From Pachyseris speciosa (Eukaryota > Cnidaria > Anthozoa > Scleractinia > Pachyseridae): a DNA stretch of 64,000 bases. The translations under genes and the position numbers were made by a program. Position 1 is the stretch's first letter. Each line of letters opens with the position of its first letter. Positions 11,236 to 21,907 of the stretch are shown here, in pieces. Where the stretch lies: positions 113,501 through 177,500 of the forward strand of contig JAEMWC010000344.1 in assembly GCA_016490735.1 (NCBI GenBank), in the 5' to 3' direction. The notes below the pieces were generated by a model that saw only the letters and a list, made by a program, of their open reading frames with translations, made no database searches and had not been told where the DNA came from.

Positions 11236-11542
11236 CTCCCAGTTCTGATCCAGGTATCCTAAACAGTGAGACTGAAGCAGAAGATGCTCATTCTGTCCGA
11301 GTCGTGTGGCAGGAAATAATCCCAAAAGACCAAAATGGCATCATTACTGGCTACACTGTGTTTTATAAAGTGAAGGATCAAGTGGATATATTTAACAAGA
11401 ATACAAGTGCCCATGAAACAAGTACCCTCATCAAAGGATTGACACCTTACACCACCTACTGCATTAAAGTAGCAGGTTATACTAAGGTTGGCAGATCACC
11501 GTTAAAAGAATCCGCTCTACTGCGTGCTAACACTAAAAGCAG
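11236..11542 (+). CDS. FN3-domain exon, open reading frame
   Basis: This is the only FN3 exon of the set whose frame is open throughout. It reads APSSDPGILN, then VRVVWQEIIPKDQNGIITGY, then LIKGLTPYTTYCIKVAGYTK, the expected B-C and E-F strand signatures with the conserved W and Y positions. The acceptor is at 11234-11235 and the donor (GTACAT) at 11543. Entry phase is 1 but exit phase is 2, so it does not join in frame to the next phase-1 exon. Either a one-base indel has occurred or the donor is misplaced. FN3 domains here would be extracellular adhesion modules of the ZP protein. Confidence 0.65.
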
Positions 11543-12918
11543 GTACATGTACATTGTCACTACCTCTGAGTTGGCAATCACTGCACTGTCATTTATACAG
11601 TCATTTTGAACTTTGTGAACACGTGCTTGTTTAATTAGTCATGCAATATGCCTTTATACTCTGGCCTCCCCTTCCCCTCCCTCTCCACATTAAACCGCCC
11701 CGTGAAATAAGGCCACCAAAGTTCCTGGCAAAATAACTTCAATATTTAGCAATTATTCTACTCGGGCTTGCTGGATATGAAGTGATAAATAACCAACGAG
11801 GCGCGAAAACCTTTCAGTGTGTTGTATCGTTTCTGGACAAAGTTGAATGAATTGAATGAAATTGTCCGAGAACAATCGAGGAAGCTTCACTTTAGGGTCC
11901 ATTTGGAATATGTGCCGAGTGGTAAATGGCAAAGGTTTCGTAAAAAAAAATATTCAACCATTACTCAAGGCGGGTGGAACAGCTTTCATGTATAGATGTA
12001 CGAGCCAAAGGAACCAAATTTGTAATCCATCAAAGTAACGGCACCACGTGCAAATTTCATCAAAATGGAGACACAATTTCAGTTTATTTTCATGGACTGG
12101 AACATTGTCTCACCAAACCTGGCCAGAAACAAGATATATGAGGGAAACGCAAGACAAATGTCCAGGATATGGTTCAAGAAATGACTTCTTGAAATTTGTG
12201 TGATGGGTGGCACAAAAACTGGTCCCGCTTCCTAACAGAATAACAAAAAACAACAAGAAGAACTATTTTTCTTGCTTTTACAAAACATCCTACAGTACTT
12301 GTAAGGAACGTTTGAGGCGTGAAAACGTGCATCGATATAGGTAAAAGAACATTTTCAACTTGTGTTAACTTTTAGGTTTTAAAAGCTTTTAATGTCGATC
12401 TCCAGATAGATATCTTTTTATTAGTGAATGCTGCTGTAAACTTTGCTGAAATAATGGTTGTTCACTTTGTTCTGAATAGACTGGCCCATGAACATATTTT
12501 CAGGCTTGTAACGTTAACACTTGCTGTTGAAACATTTTATCCGTTTCTTTTAGTAAAGTTATTTAACTCTTGCGATTGGTTTTGTCCTCGTGTACCGGTT
12601 CACAAGAGCCGCCACAATAGACCAAACAATACACAACAGCTAACCAATGACTCCTAAAGAAAGAAAAACAATGGTTATTCCCTTCTGTACTGGTACACCA
12701 GGACAGAACCCTTGCGGTATTTCAATACATGAAAGTATGCTTTCAACATCAACAGCTCGGAAAATTTTCTCAGCGCTGCAAGAAAACGTTTTGAACACAA
12801 CTCCTGCACTGGCCTTTGTCGTTCTAAAATACTCAGCAATGAATTTCATTTGTAGTTCGGTTCAAATTTCTATATTTCTACTTGTTAATTCCGCTGTCAG
12901 ACGATTCAAACCAATTGA

Positions 12919-13259
12919 AGCCTGGCTCACTGCACACTCGTGAGATAAACACAAACGTAAGCGCAAGCATAAGCACAATGATGTTCACACCAGCGACTTA
13001 AGCATGCGCAGTGCGAGTGCCATCGGTGGAGAAACAAGATGGCGGAAGAATCGTTCGGTTCTGCCGTTTTTATCGACTTAGAGGAGACCTGGAACAGCGT
13101 CATTCTGATTGGTTGAATTTTGCCCTTATGCTTGTGCTTATTTCACACCAGTTGCCACTTGTGAAATAAGCATAGCATGAGCACAAGAAAAAGGAAAATG
13201 TTTCTTTTTCTTGTACTTATGTATGCTTGTGCATACGCTTGTGCTGTGTGAACCAGGCT
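12919..13259. mobile_element. MITE with AGCCTGGTTCAC-type ends and long hairpin potential
   Basis: The left end AGCCTGGCTCAC (12919) and the right end GTGAACCAGGCT (to 13259) are near-perfect inverted repeats. Both arms are built from words like GCAAGCATAAGCACAA, so they fold over a long stretch. The centre is single copy (ATGGCGG-like segment at 13039). A relative with the same ends and same internal words is at 54017-54246. No transposase is encoded. Confidence 0.75.
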
Positions 13260-13867
13260 TAATGGCCGTTGGTTTTGAGGGTAAGTTTTATTCAGCTTTT
13301 TTTTTTCTGATCCGTTCATTGACCATATGAGGTATAGCAGGTATATGAGCTGATAGCCTGTGTTCGGCTAGCCAGTGCAAATGCTGGAAATCTGATATCC
13401 GTAGATCAGTTTTTAATAATAAAAATGGATTACAAATATTCATAATTAATGGCATTGGAGAGTGCACGCTGCCTACTTTCTCAGTTACATGGAATTCTCG
13501 CAATCTCTCATGCAGGATATTTGAACCGTATCAGGCTTTCAGCGCACGTATTTAGAGCGTAAAAGGTTCTTAAAATGTGAGTGTCATATGCAGCATAGTC
13601 CTCGTTTTCCTTATGTGTGAAGCCTTACACGTATATGCATTTCATGATTCGCAGTTCGAAACATTTGGTCGTTGCCTTTCGCCGAAACAGAGTGAAGTAT
13701 AAAAGGTCAATTTTCAGTGATTTTTTCATTCATAAATTGTTGTAAAGAGATTGCACTTGCATGTCGTGTAATAACTGGTTACATTTTTCCTGTGGATTGT
13801 CTTTACCTAAAGTTAAAATAATTTCATGTTTGTTAACATTACATTACAACTCGGCACAATATTTTAG

Positions 13868-14135
13868 GTCCAAGTGAACCACGGAATGTAGCGGTTCAAG
13901 CAACTTCATCTACGTCCATTGAGGTAACTTGACAGAAGCCAGCCATACCAAATGGAGCCTTGAAAAATTACATCATATCACATGGAACAAGAAAGGATAT
14001 CCAGGAAGTCAGTTTGGTAGTTACAGGGCAAACTTTTAAACGCAAGTTAACTGGCTTACTACATCAAAGTCAGGGGACAAACAGCAGCGACGGGGTAAGC
14101 TTCCAGAGTGCTAAATGCAACGACATTTGAGGACC
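13868..14135 (+). pseudogene. FN3-domain exon with W-to-stop change
   Basis: The acceptor is at 13866-13867 and a GTAAGT donor at 14136. It reads GPSEPRNVAVQATSSTSIEVT and then TGA where the invariant FN3 tryptophan (TGG) should be, followed by QKPAIPNGALKNYIISHGTRK. The E-F region is degraded. A pseudo-exon of the ZP gene array. No gene is seen from 14136 to 15475. Confidence 0.72.
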
Positions 14136-15475
14136 GTAAGTAGCTTACGTGTATTAAATTTCTTATGCACGTGCAATAATATCCTCATGCATCTTACGTT
14201 TTCACTGTGTCATGTTTTCGTTTTTACTGGTAATAGCCAATGATCGTGTGACGTGGGTTGGAGGTCAAGTCGATCTCGTTATTCCATATAAAGGGTTACC
14301 ACGGAGATTTTGCTGATCCACAACACCGAAGGCTTTATCTTTCTTGTCACGCTTGTCACGCTAGCTATTGCTCGTTTTTAAGCAAGCAGTCTACTTCGCA
14401 TTCCTAAGTATTTGATTTATAAGTGCGTTTTTCAAGCTATTTGCCACTTGCCTGGCATCCTAAAGCTGGGTTGGTGGGTAGAGGCAATCCTCTGAAAGAA
14501 AACAGAGGTGAGAAGCAATTTCACAGCAAGTGGGTCACCGAAAGAGTTTGACCAAGCCACGAGCTATTCACAAGTGAGGTTGTGTCTCTAGCCATTCTCT
14601 GGATGGATTCCGGGACCTGGCATGGCAATTTTGGCGAGTTTTGACTTGTAAATAGTGCAATCGGTGCACTATTTTGCCAGCAGGACCGGGTGGCTCGACA
14701 CGTCGAAATGGTAATTGGCGGACTTCTATGCCGCCGTTATTCAAGAATTTCCCAGAATTCTCTTGAGTCACAAACGCAAACATGACAGACCATTGAGAGC
14801 AACTGAAATCAAATAGCGTTATCGGGCTTGTGCTAAAGAAATGAGCAGGGAAATGTGGAACAGATTGCAAGAGGTGGAGTAGAAGTTTGTTGTCAATGTA
14901 AACTTTAAGCTTCAAGAGGAACTTTTGTCTTAAAAACTTCAAGACAAAGCTTCGTGAATTTTGGTGTTGTCCTAGGGCGTTTTCTGGTTTTGCAACAGAA
15001 TAACAGTCATATTCAATGAAAATTGGGAGTTTTGCTCAGTTTCCAGTGTGATAAAGTCGGAGAAACTGATCATTTGGCAATAACAATGGTCATTTCAACC
15101 ATAGTCCAAGATTTGAGAATGTTGCAGGTTTTCAAAGACATTGGGTCACTGAGGACCCATATTTAGTAAACCCGCTGGGAAAGAGTTAATTAAAACTGTG
15201 AAAGATTGAAAAATGGGGTTCGTAACACACGCTTTCTACTCAAACTCCCACAGTTCTTTCATTTCATTGCTCAGTCCAAAAAGGTCATCTTTTATCGTAT
15301 CGTTAAATTTCAGAGTAACAGTGGTTTGGCATGCCGCTCTCTACAATCTAACGTACTTATGCCCTATAAATGAATATGGATAATGAAAATAAGAAATTGA
15401 ACTGCGCATGCGGATTGAAGAATGAGGATGTGAAAGGTTGTCGCAGTAATACTCCGGCTTGCGCTTGTCTTACTT

Positions 15476-15655
15476 GGCTTGTTAGCTCAGTTAGTAGAGC
15501 ACTGCACCAGTATCGCAGAGGTCATTGGTGCGAATCCCCATACAAGCCTGATTTTTCAGGCTTTCTTTTCGCTACTGCTCAGTTAGAGTTCACAACTTCG
15601 ACTCCCGCGATCTTTCACATTTTCATTCACTCTCTATATCTACTGACTTTGTTTA
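15476..15655 (+). mobile_element. tRNA-derived SINE
   Basis: The 5' part (15476-15548) is tRNA-like. A 7-bp acceptor stem GGCTTGT/ACAAGCC, a D arm GCTC/GAGC and an anticodon arm CTGCA/CGCAG (one A-C mismatch, loop CCAGTAT) are present, but the T arm is degenerate. The tRNA part is followed by TTTTTCAGGC and a tRNA-unrelated tail ending near 15655. The anticodon position reads AGT, hinting at tRNA-Thr ancestry, but U33 is C, so this is not a working tRNA. The SINE ends only a few bases before the FN3 pseudo-exon at 15663. Confidence 0.8.
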
Positions 15656-15662
15656 TCATAAG

Positions 15663-15925
15663 GTCCTGGCCGTCCAACACAATTCAACGGGCAAGTCATT
15701 TCAGCCACGATTGTTTTCTTGTCTTGGAGCAATCCTGTCAATCCCAACGGGATTATCAGGAAACATCTTATCAAGACCTATGAAGTAGTGACCGGGCGAC
15801 AAGTCAAAAGTGAAGAAGTTGACGCGCTAAGAGATCCAAAGAAACAAAGAAGGGTATCCTCCTTAAACGTGTTCAGGGGTTAAAAATTGTCTTGAGCTGA
15901 GCTACAGTGTGGGCAAGTATTACGA
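15663..15925 (+). pseudogene. FN3-domain exon, decayed
   Basis: It reads GPGRPTQFNGQVISATIVFL and then SWSNPVNPNGIIRKHLI, the N-terminal half of an FN3 domain with its conserved W and NG. The frame is lost near 15860, after which TAC-AGT-GTG (YSV, the F strand) can be recognised in another frame at about 15902. The acceptor AG at 15661-15662 follows SINE sequence rather than a native polypyrimidine tract. The 3' end of this exon is repeated twice more downstream (see 15890-16745). Confidence 0.6.
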
Positions 15926-16745
15926 GACAACCCAAAACATCGCGCATTAACATGAAAGTAATGATTCACACGCAATAACGTGCTCTAAATTGATTTTATT
16001 TTATTTTATTTTATTTATTTATTATTATTATTTATTTATTTATTTTGTTATGTAAAGAAAATATTGATTTAACAGTCATTGGCGCCAATCGAAACAGCCG
16101 GAAACATATACAATTTATTATTTATAATGTATTATTTATTTATAGTTATGTCTTGAACTGAGCCACAATGTGGTCAAGTACCACGAGACAACCAAAAAAT
16201 CGCACATTAAATGAAAGTAATGATTCATACGCAATAACGTGCTCTAAATTGACTTCGCTATTTTGTTATGCAAAGAATGTACTGATTTAACTGTCATTGG
16301 CTCTAATCCAAACAGCGGGGAAAATATACAATTTATGTTATTCATAATGTATTATTTATTTATAGTTATCCCAATGCTTATGCAATTCCCACAAACGATC
16401 GAGTTAACAGCTGTCAATCCGAACAGTTGGTACAGTATAACTAAATCAATGCTGAAGCAATCCTCACAACTGACTCTTAATTGCAACAAGTCCAAAAATG
16501 AGAAATGAGCCACAATATAGGCAAGTATTACGAGACAACCAAAACATCGAGCATTGAAGGAAAGTGCTGATTCACACGTCATAACGCGTTCTAAATTGGC
16601 CTCATTATTATGTTATGTATAGAATATGCTGATTTAACTGTCATTTGCGCCAATCCAAACAATGCTGATACAAACTATTCTTAAATGCAACACGTTTAGT
16701 TGTGAATTATCATATTGTGTAAAACTGAGCCAAACACAATGGTTT
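15890..16745 (+). repeat. Degenerate tandem repeat, about 3 copies of 250-350 bp
   Basis: Shared markers recur at about 15898, 16153 and 16506: CTGAGCCACAATGTGG-like, then CACGAGACAACC, then GCAATAACGTGCTCTAAATTG, then GATTTAACTGTCATTGGCGC. A further short start (ACTGAGCCAAACACAATGG) is at about 16725. The unit begins with what looks like the 3' end of the FN3 exon (AGCTACAGTGTGGGCAAGTA), so an exon end plus intron segment was amplified. The first copy carries an inserted ATTTT/ATTTATT-rich tract (about 15990-16045). Confidence 0.75.
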
Positions 16746-17245
16746 GGGCAAGTTTTCTTGCTGCCGTTTTCGTCACTATAATTACTACTGGAGCCGTTAG
16801 GGTAGGCATTGTGGGTAAGGAACTTATTTGAGTCGTTGATAACTGCAGTGAAAATTAAGCATTACTATTCGCCCTACATTCATTGAACAAATATTCGGAT
16901 CAAACACTCGGCGGGGAAAAGACTTACAGACACCGCAGGCAAAATTTATTGAATTATTTCCACACTTTAAACTGCATGATCAAATGGTAGTCTGATCAAA
17001 GCAGTGCATCACTACAGTACTGTAAGTATATAATTTGTGAGAAACTTACCAGAAAGATAAAATGAGTTGAGTACTTGGTCAACGGTGAGACCGAGAAGGC
17101 TCATTCATGGACGATTGAGACAGTCAGCCAGTGAAGTGAGTAAAGGTGCCAGTGTGGCAGTTAACCAGGTTTCTCGCCTTTCCATGTGTTTTTCTCTCGC
17201 TAGAATCACATTTTCTATTATTTCCTTGTTTAACCTTCATTTTAG

Positions 17246-17482
17246 AAGACCTTGAGCCTCCAGTGATTACTTGCCCACCTGACATCAGAGTAAAAACCGT
17301 AGAGTCACAATATCGTGTAAATTGGAATATGCCTATTGCTACGGACAACTTCGGTATTCCAATTGTTTCATCCAGCCGTCAATCTGGAGACCTTTTCATT
17401 GTCCCTGGTGTATACGATATTCTTTATGTGGCAGAAGATAGGGATGGTAATAAAGCAAGGTGCACATTCCGGATAACGCTAA
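17246..17482 (+). CDS. HYR-domain exon of ZP membrane protein
   Basis: A phase 1-1 exon of 237 nt with acceptor TTTTAG (17244-17245) and donor GTAAGT (17483). The translation EPPVITCPPDIRV..VNWNMPIATDN..PGVYDILYVAEDRDGNKARCTF is a complete HYR (hyalin repeat) domain: PxIxCP start, W and A.D.. core, and closing Y.A.D..GN...C.F motif. HYR modules are Ig-like adhesion domains often combined with Sushi and EGF modules on secreted or membrane proteins. The exon is intact and joins in frame to the exons downstream. Confidence 0.9.
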
Positions 17483-17749
17483 GTAAGTAAAAGGTCTGGC
17501 GAAGCCTAAGCCGTACTGCGAATGTCACCAAACGTTTTGACATTTCATAACTACTGGCATGGGCAAACTGATTTCGTATGACAAATGATTGCCCACGTGA
17601 CTTGATGTTTCCTTGGTAATTGATTTCAAGTATTTTATAGTACTTTTCATCAGAGGTAGAATAATGAACGAGTTTCTAGTTGGGTGAGTTTGGGTTAAGT
17701 TTGACTTAAGATTGAGTAACCGTTTTTTGTCATTTGTAGTAAATATTGG

Positions 17750-17835
17750 GCACAAGTCGCTGGGAAGACAATGAAACAACGTTTTCTTCTGTAATTTGTA
17801 GGCGAAGAGCCACCTTGTGGAAGTACTGCTAATAA

Positions 17836-17887
<52 letters not shown>
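17750..17887 (+). repeat. LINE 3' tail with (ATT)n tract
   Basis: GAAGAGCCACCTTGTGGAAG then AATAAATT(ATT)n is the 3' end style of 5'-truncated L2-like elements. The (ATT)n tract spans about 17835-17887. Intronic. Confidence 0.6.
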
Positions 17888-17888
<1 letters not shown>

Positions 17889-18420
17889 GGGACACATCCA
17901 GCATAGCTAATCAGTTAAGCAATAGTCTATTATGCCAAATTTCTAATTACATTGCTCGCGCCAATCGATGGATTTTTCTGCTCACTGTGTGACAAAGGAA
18001 ACGCTGATCGAAAAGTTCATAATTCAACATTTGGTCAGAGCAGCCTCCGAAATAACTCATCGAAGCATCTTTGGCAGGAAGAAATGAAACAGATACGAAG
18101 GTGAGCTTTCAGTTGAAAACATCTTTCCAAGATGGCCGACATTCCGTGCAGTAGTGCGAGTCGGATTACTCAAGTCACGAGCGTGACAAGTGCGCTGGGA
18201 AATTCGCGACGCGAAGTTGATTCGGCCTTCCTTCCCGAGTACTGATTAAATTTATAATTGTTTTAATCATTAGTTCTTTGAGGTGGATATCAACTCGAGA
18301 ATCGAATTTCAGTCGTGAATGGAAATGCATACATTCAGTTCTGAGGCGAATTTAAATGAACCATATACGTATAGAGGGTATGTAACCAGTCTTTTTGTTT
18401 TATTGATATGTGAGTACTTG

Positions 18421-18645
18421 AGACTGAACATTAGCTATGCCATGCTGATGAGGCCTAACAAGGCCGAAACAGCTGTCCATGGCTGCTAATGCTTGGGCTC
18501 AATCTTTGCTTTGGTAGATTTAAGGGGTAATGCCCGTTACCTTGTGGCCTTAGTGCCATTAGAGTGGCTTCACCTTACTTTATCACATTAATTTGTGAAG
18601 TATCCTTGCCACTCCAGCCACATCCCACAAACTTTACGTTTTCAT
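18421..18645 (+). mobile_element. Hammerhead-bearing repeat, copy 1 (left arm missing)
   Basis: Nearly identical to 30297-30517 from the ribozyme core through CACATCCCACAA and TTTACGTTTTCAT. The left inverted arm present at 30246-30290 is absent here, so this is a 5'-truncated copy. It lies in the intron between the HYR and Sushi exons, in sense orientation. Confidence 0.85.
18430..18490 (+). ncRNA. Hammerhead ribozyme core, copy 1
   Basis: The conserved core is complete: CTGATGA (18445-18451), stem II GGCC-loop TAACAA-GGCC (18452-18465), GAAA (18466-18469) and the GTC cleavage triplet (18475-18477). The stem I arms GCCATG (18439-18444) and CATGGC (18478-18483) pair perfectly. An outer helix ATTAGC (18430-18435)/GCTAAT (18485-18490) extends it past a 3x1 internal loop. 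Stem III is the palindrome ACAGCTGT (18469-18476); it allows only a minimal hairpin and so suits pairing between two molecules, as in short-stem-III type I hammerheads of animal retrozymes and Penelope-like elements. Self-cleavage is predicted after C18477. Confidence 0.88.
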
Positions 18646-18904
18646 TGCTTGTTCAATATTTGAAATGCCTCTCATCCTCTAAATCGTGAACAGTATGATA
18701 TGCGCAGCCGACTCGTTCCGCTCTACGCTAAGCATAATACAGTATATAAACTCTTTAAATTAATATTAGACTGAATTGAGGCCTATCTAGTCCCTTTTCA
18801 AGGTTGATTAGTCTTCTTCAATTAGTGGTTTTTTTGGGTCGAGGAATCAAAAAACGCTTAACTGAACTTTGTGCTTAGCTATTAAAAGGCATTTAATCGC
18901 ATTA

Positions 18905-19570
18905 AAGTCTTGTATCATTATGGTTTGTCTTTCTAAAAGCTTAAAGCTGCTGAAGCACCAGGATCAAACGATCTTCTTAAGTGGCTCTTGATGAATGTGC
19001 GGAACTTTAAGCCAATCCTATTTCAGATATTCTCAACACCTCCTACCTTGAAGAGAAGTTACCACGCGATTTCAAAAGAGCTGAGCTAAGAGGAAGCCGG
19101 TGCTTGACATCAATAAGCATCTGAGACGCATCATGCACACAGTTGCGATATCTAAAATAGCAGAACATTTCGTGGTGTAGCAACAAGTGGCTCCCGCCGG
19201 CCATACTGGTTATGGTGATTCTAATAACCGTTGCATGTTCTATTATTTGACTACCGTAAAGCGTTTGATCTTTTTGCTGATTGTATCCTTGCAAGCAAGA
19301 TTCTTCCAGTGACTTGCAAAGCGCCTATTTGTCAAGAAGTGGCGCGTCGCTGGAATTCTTTTTAAATGAACAGAGACTAGCAAGTCAAGTTGTCAAGAGG
19401 CTGTTTCTCAGAATGGGGCCAGGTCTATGCTCAGGTTCCACAGGGAACCAAATTGGGTCCTTGGCTCTTCATCCTCATGATAAACGATCTGAACCCCATC
19501 CTCTCCCTCCTCTCCCCTCTCGATTCATGAACGTATACTGAAGACACCATGCTCGAGTGTCATACTGCGC
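18905..19570 (+). pseudogene. Heavily decayed non-LTR reverse transcriptase fragment
   Basis: Pieces in changing frames can be followed: an AAxAPGxxDLLKWLL-like block (about 18945), INKHLRRI (about 19108), a KRLIFL/KAFDLFDHCIL block (about 19256-19285), and a VPQGTKLGPWLFILMINDL block (about 19435-19490). The last corresponds to the conserved PQGxxLGPLLF motif of CR1/L2 RTs. There are many stops, so it is old. Intronic in the ZP gene. Confidence 0.65.
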
Positions 19571-19604
19571 GCTGTTAACTATTTACGAAGCTGGATCCAA
19601 GACC

Positions 19605-19850
19605 AAATTGTTCAGTCGACTCGTACATTCAGTATTCCGGTTCGTCTCGTCGTGTGTTGAGTTCGTCTTGTCAACTACCGAGATCGACTCAGTCATCGAG
19701 AGTTGCTTCTAATCGACTCGGTGCCACCGAGCCGGTTTGTGTCGGTGAAGTCCGAGATTAACTCGTCTTGATATCACTCCTCTTTGACTCGATGTGCCGA
19801 TTTCATCTCGTCTACCCCTGAGATCGACTGGTCGTGTTGGCTGTAACCAA
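19605..19850 (+). repeat. Degenerate GACTCGTC-type repeat tract
   Basis: Words such as CGAGATCGACTC, GACTCGTC and TCGTCTTG recur every 15-40 bases with substitutions. The tract is more GC-rich than its surroundings. No coding frame. It looks like an old, decayed minisatellite. Confidence 0.5.
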
Positions 19851-20039
19851 GCGTGTTTTCAAATGTGAAAACGATCAAAAAAATAACATAAACAATTTTC
19901 TGTTCTAGTTTTCAACACCTTTTTACTTCAGCAGCTTACATCGAAATCAAGTCCGTATAATGTTTAGTCTCAAATTGAATCATCAAGGGTACCAAACTCT
20001 TAATTTGTACCTGAGCGAGGTGGTAGTAAACTACCGAGA

Positions 20040-20390
20040 CTTCCAGATTGTAGAATTTTAGCTTTGTGAATGATATATGAAATAAATCATATATGAAATG
20101 CGGAAATGAAATGAAATGGAGAAATGATCCTCGCAGTTGTGAACGCAATGTATGCAATTGCGTAAAGAAGGACTTCAATGGGGTTTGAACCCGTGACTTC
20201 GCGATACCGGTGCGATGCACTACCAACTGAGCTGTGAAGACACTGACGTTGGGAGCAGGTCAGTTATGGGTTCATATGTTCCCGTGAAAGAAATGAGTGT
20301 GAATGATATATGAAATAAATCATATATGAGTTGCGGAAATGAAATGAAGAAACTGTGAGGATCATTTCTTCGTTTCATTTCTTTGCTAGA
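20040..20390 (-). mobile_element. tRNA-derived SINE plus partial second copy
   Basis: On the minus strand a tRNA-like head spans 20241-20170: A box AGCTCAGTTGGTAGTGC and B box GGGTTCAAACCC are clear, and the anticodon loop is CCGGTAT. A tail of TTTCATTTCCGCATTTCAT and ATATATGATTTATTTCATAT (to about 20060) follows. Part of the same tail recurs immediately 5' (20290-20390), so two copies lie in tandem. The head is related to the SINE at 15476. A pol III transcript could start at the A box, but this is a SINE, not a tRNA gene. Confidence 0.8.
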
Positions 20391-20417
20391 TCAGAGATAC
20401 ATCTGTTTTAATTCCAG

Positions 20418-20612
20418 TTGCAGAATGTCTCGCACTTTCCGTGGGTCCCTTCGTCCAGACTTCACCCATTTACTGCCTGAGGTCACAGATTAAAGTCAAC
20501 ACCAGTTGCTCGTTCTAGTGTCCAAATGGGTACCGACTGCAAGGTCCCTCTTATAACAAGTGTGGGTCACGTGGTCAGTGGAGTGACAGTGCTAAAAACA
20601 TTTCATGTCTTG
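20418..20612 (+). CDS. Sushi/CCP-domain exon with in-frame TAG
   Basis: A phase 1-1 exon of 195 nt (acceptor AG at 20416-20417, donor GTGCGT at 20613). It reads AECLALSVGPFVQTSPIYC, then NTSCSF, a TAG stop, then CPNGYRLQGPSYNKCG and GQWSDSAKNISCLG. The four-cysteine Sushi pattern (C..C..C..C with GY.L.G and G.W) is complete apart from the stop, which a single CAG-to-TAG change would explain. Because the exon is phase 1-1, skipping it leaves the HYR-to-EGF junction in frame. The gene may therefore survive by exon skipping, or may be a pseudogene. Confidence 0.78.
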
Positions 20613-21279
20613 GTGCGTTGCCTTAATAAATTGTACGGATAACAAAGATTCAATGTATTAGTGTTTATTATGGCTTTTATCCTTGGAATGTGCGTCACAA
20701 ATTCTGTTACAACAGGATTTTCTGTGAAGTTGGTTCTTGATCTACTCTCCATACCTCCATACCTCTCCATGCCAGCTTTCATTCAGTGTGTTTTAGGTCG
20801 TCGTAGTTTTCAATATAGCAATTTCTTAAGATTCTCGCCTCTTTTCTCACAATTGCTTTCCGCAAGGGAAAACGGAGTTGCAATTGAAGATCGAAGGTAC
20901 ATAAAATGGCGGCTCTTCTGATTGCTAGTGATTAAGGCACGTCATTGTCATGACTATGTGAGTAGATATTGTGTTTCATTCTAGGAAAATTGTTTAATCT
21001 GTTTCGTTGTACAATTTTATGTTTCAAAACAGCGCAAAAAAAACGGCAATTTAAAAATCCCCAAGCAGTCGTTTTATGTTCGCAATACTATTACTTCCTT
21101 TCTGTCGTTAGTTACATAACTGAGATTTTAAGGCCTATAAGATACCCAACAAAATATTTGGCTTTGAAAGGTCTATAAAAGTCATAGGGGGTCCATGGTT
21201 TAGCCGATGGATACAGGGGTTATAACCTGATTTACTGCATAAACTTCTATTAATAACTCCGAAAGTCACTTTCCTTCAG

Positions 21280-21405
21280 AACTTGATGAATGTTCCATGT
21301 CAAATGGCGGGTGCAGTCACAAATGCGTTAATACAGCAGGAAGCTATAAGTGTGAATGTCCAGACCCGGAGCTGAGCTTATCAAGAGATAACAAGACATG
21401 TGAAG
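21280..21405 (+). CDS. EGF-like calcium-binding exon
   Basis: A phase 1-1 exon of 126 nt (acceptor TTCCTTCAG ending 21279, donor GTAAAT at 21406). It reads [18 protein letters not shown] and then [20 protein letters not shown] followed by KTCE. DEC, the N and the GSY/F.C.C pattern mark a Ca-binding EGF domain with six cysteines. It precedes the ZP domain directly, a common arrangement in uromodulin-like proteins. Confidence 0.9.
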
Positions 21406-21907
21406 GTAAATAATTAATAATATTAATGCTTTCCAGCTTGCCCTGGGATAAGGAGGAAGAGATGCCACCAGTAATTGCAGCGGAAATCTGAAAACTTCGT
21501 GAGTTTCCTTGAATCTACAACGTATGGGGCAACAATTTTGCATTACGTATCATCGTTCACGTACCTTGGCGTTTCTATGGCAACAATAAATGGACAGGCG
21601 ACGTAACTCTGGCAACGTTTGCATTTTGTACCAGTTGCAGATTTTAATTCTTTGATGATTTTGATTAATTTTGTGTCGATTGTGACAATTCTAAACTAAT
21701 GACTAAACTCCACAAATGCCATCTCCTCATCTTCTGAACCTCAAAGGAGTGTCATTTAAACTTTGTTTGCTTTTCACGCCTCAGCCACAGGAATTATAAA
21801 AATGGCATGTATGCTTCTTGGTCGGCACTAGCAATTCTTTGTGCTCGTTTGTGCCCAAGCAGTAATGCTCTTTGGTGATGCTTTTTTGTACACTTTATTA
21901 GCTCCAG

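Noticed and set aside
14568..14942. 124-residue minus-strand frame
   Set aside because: No domain and no splice or codon support; lies in an FN3-gene intron.
15476..15548. Possible functional tRNA-Thr gene
   Set aside because: T arm is degenerate, position 33 is C, the anticodon stem has a mismatch and a SINE tail follows; a related head with a SINE tail is at 20170.
17695..17904. Poly-Asn or poly-Ile open frames at microsatellites (also 4193, 8451, 55112, 55176)
   Set aside because: Translations of (ATT)n tracts, not proteins, except where they read into RT remnants already listed.
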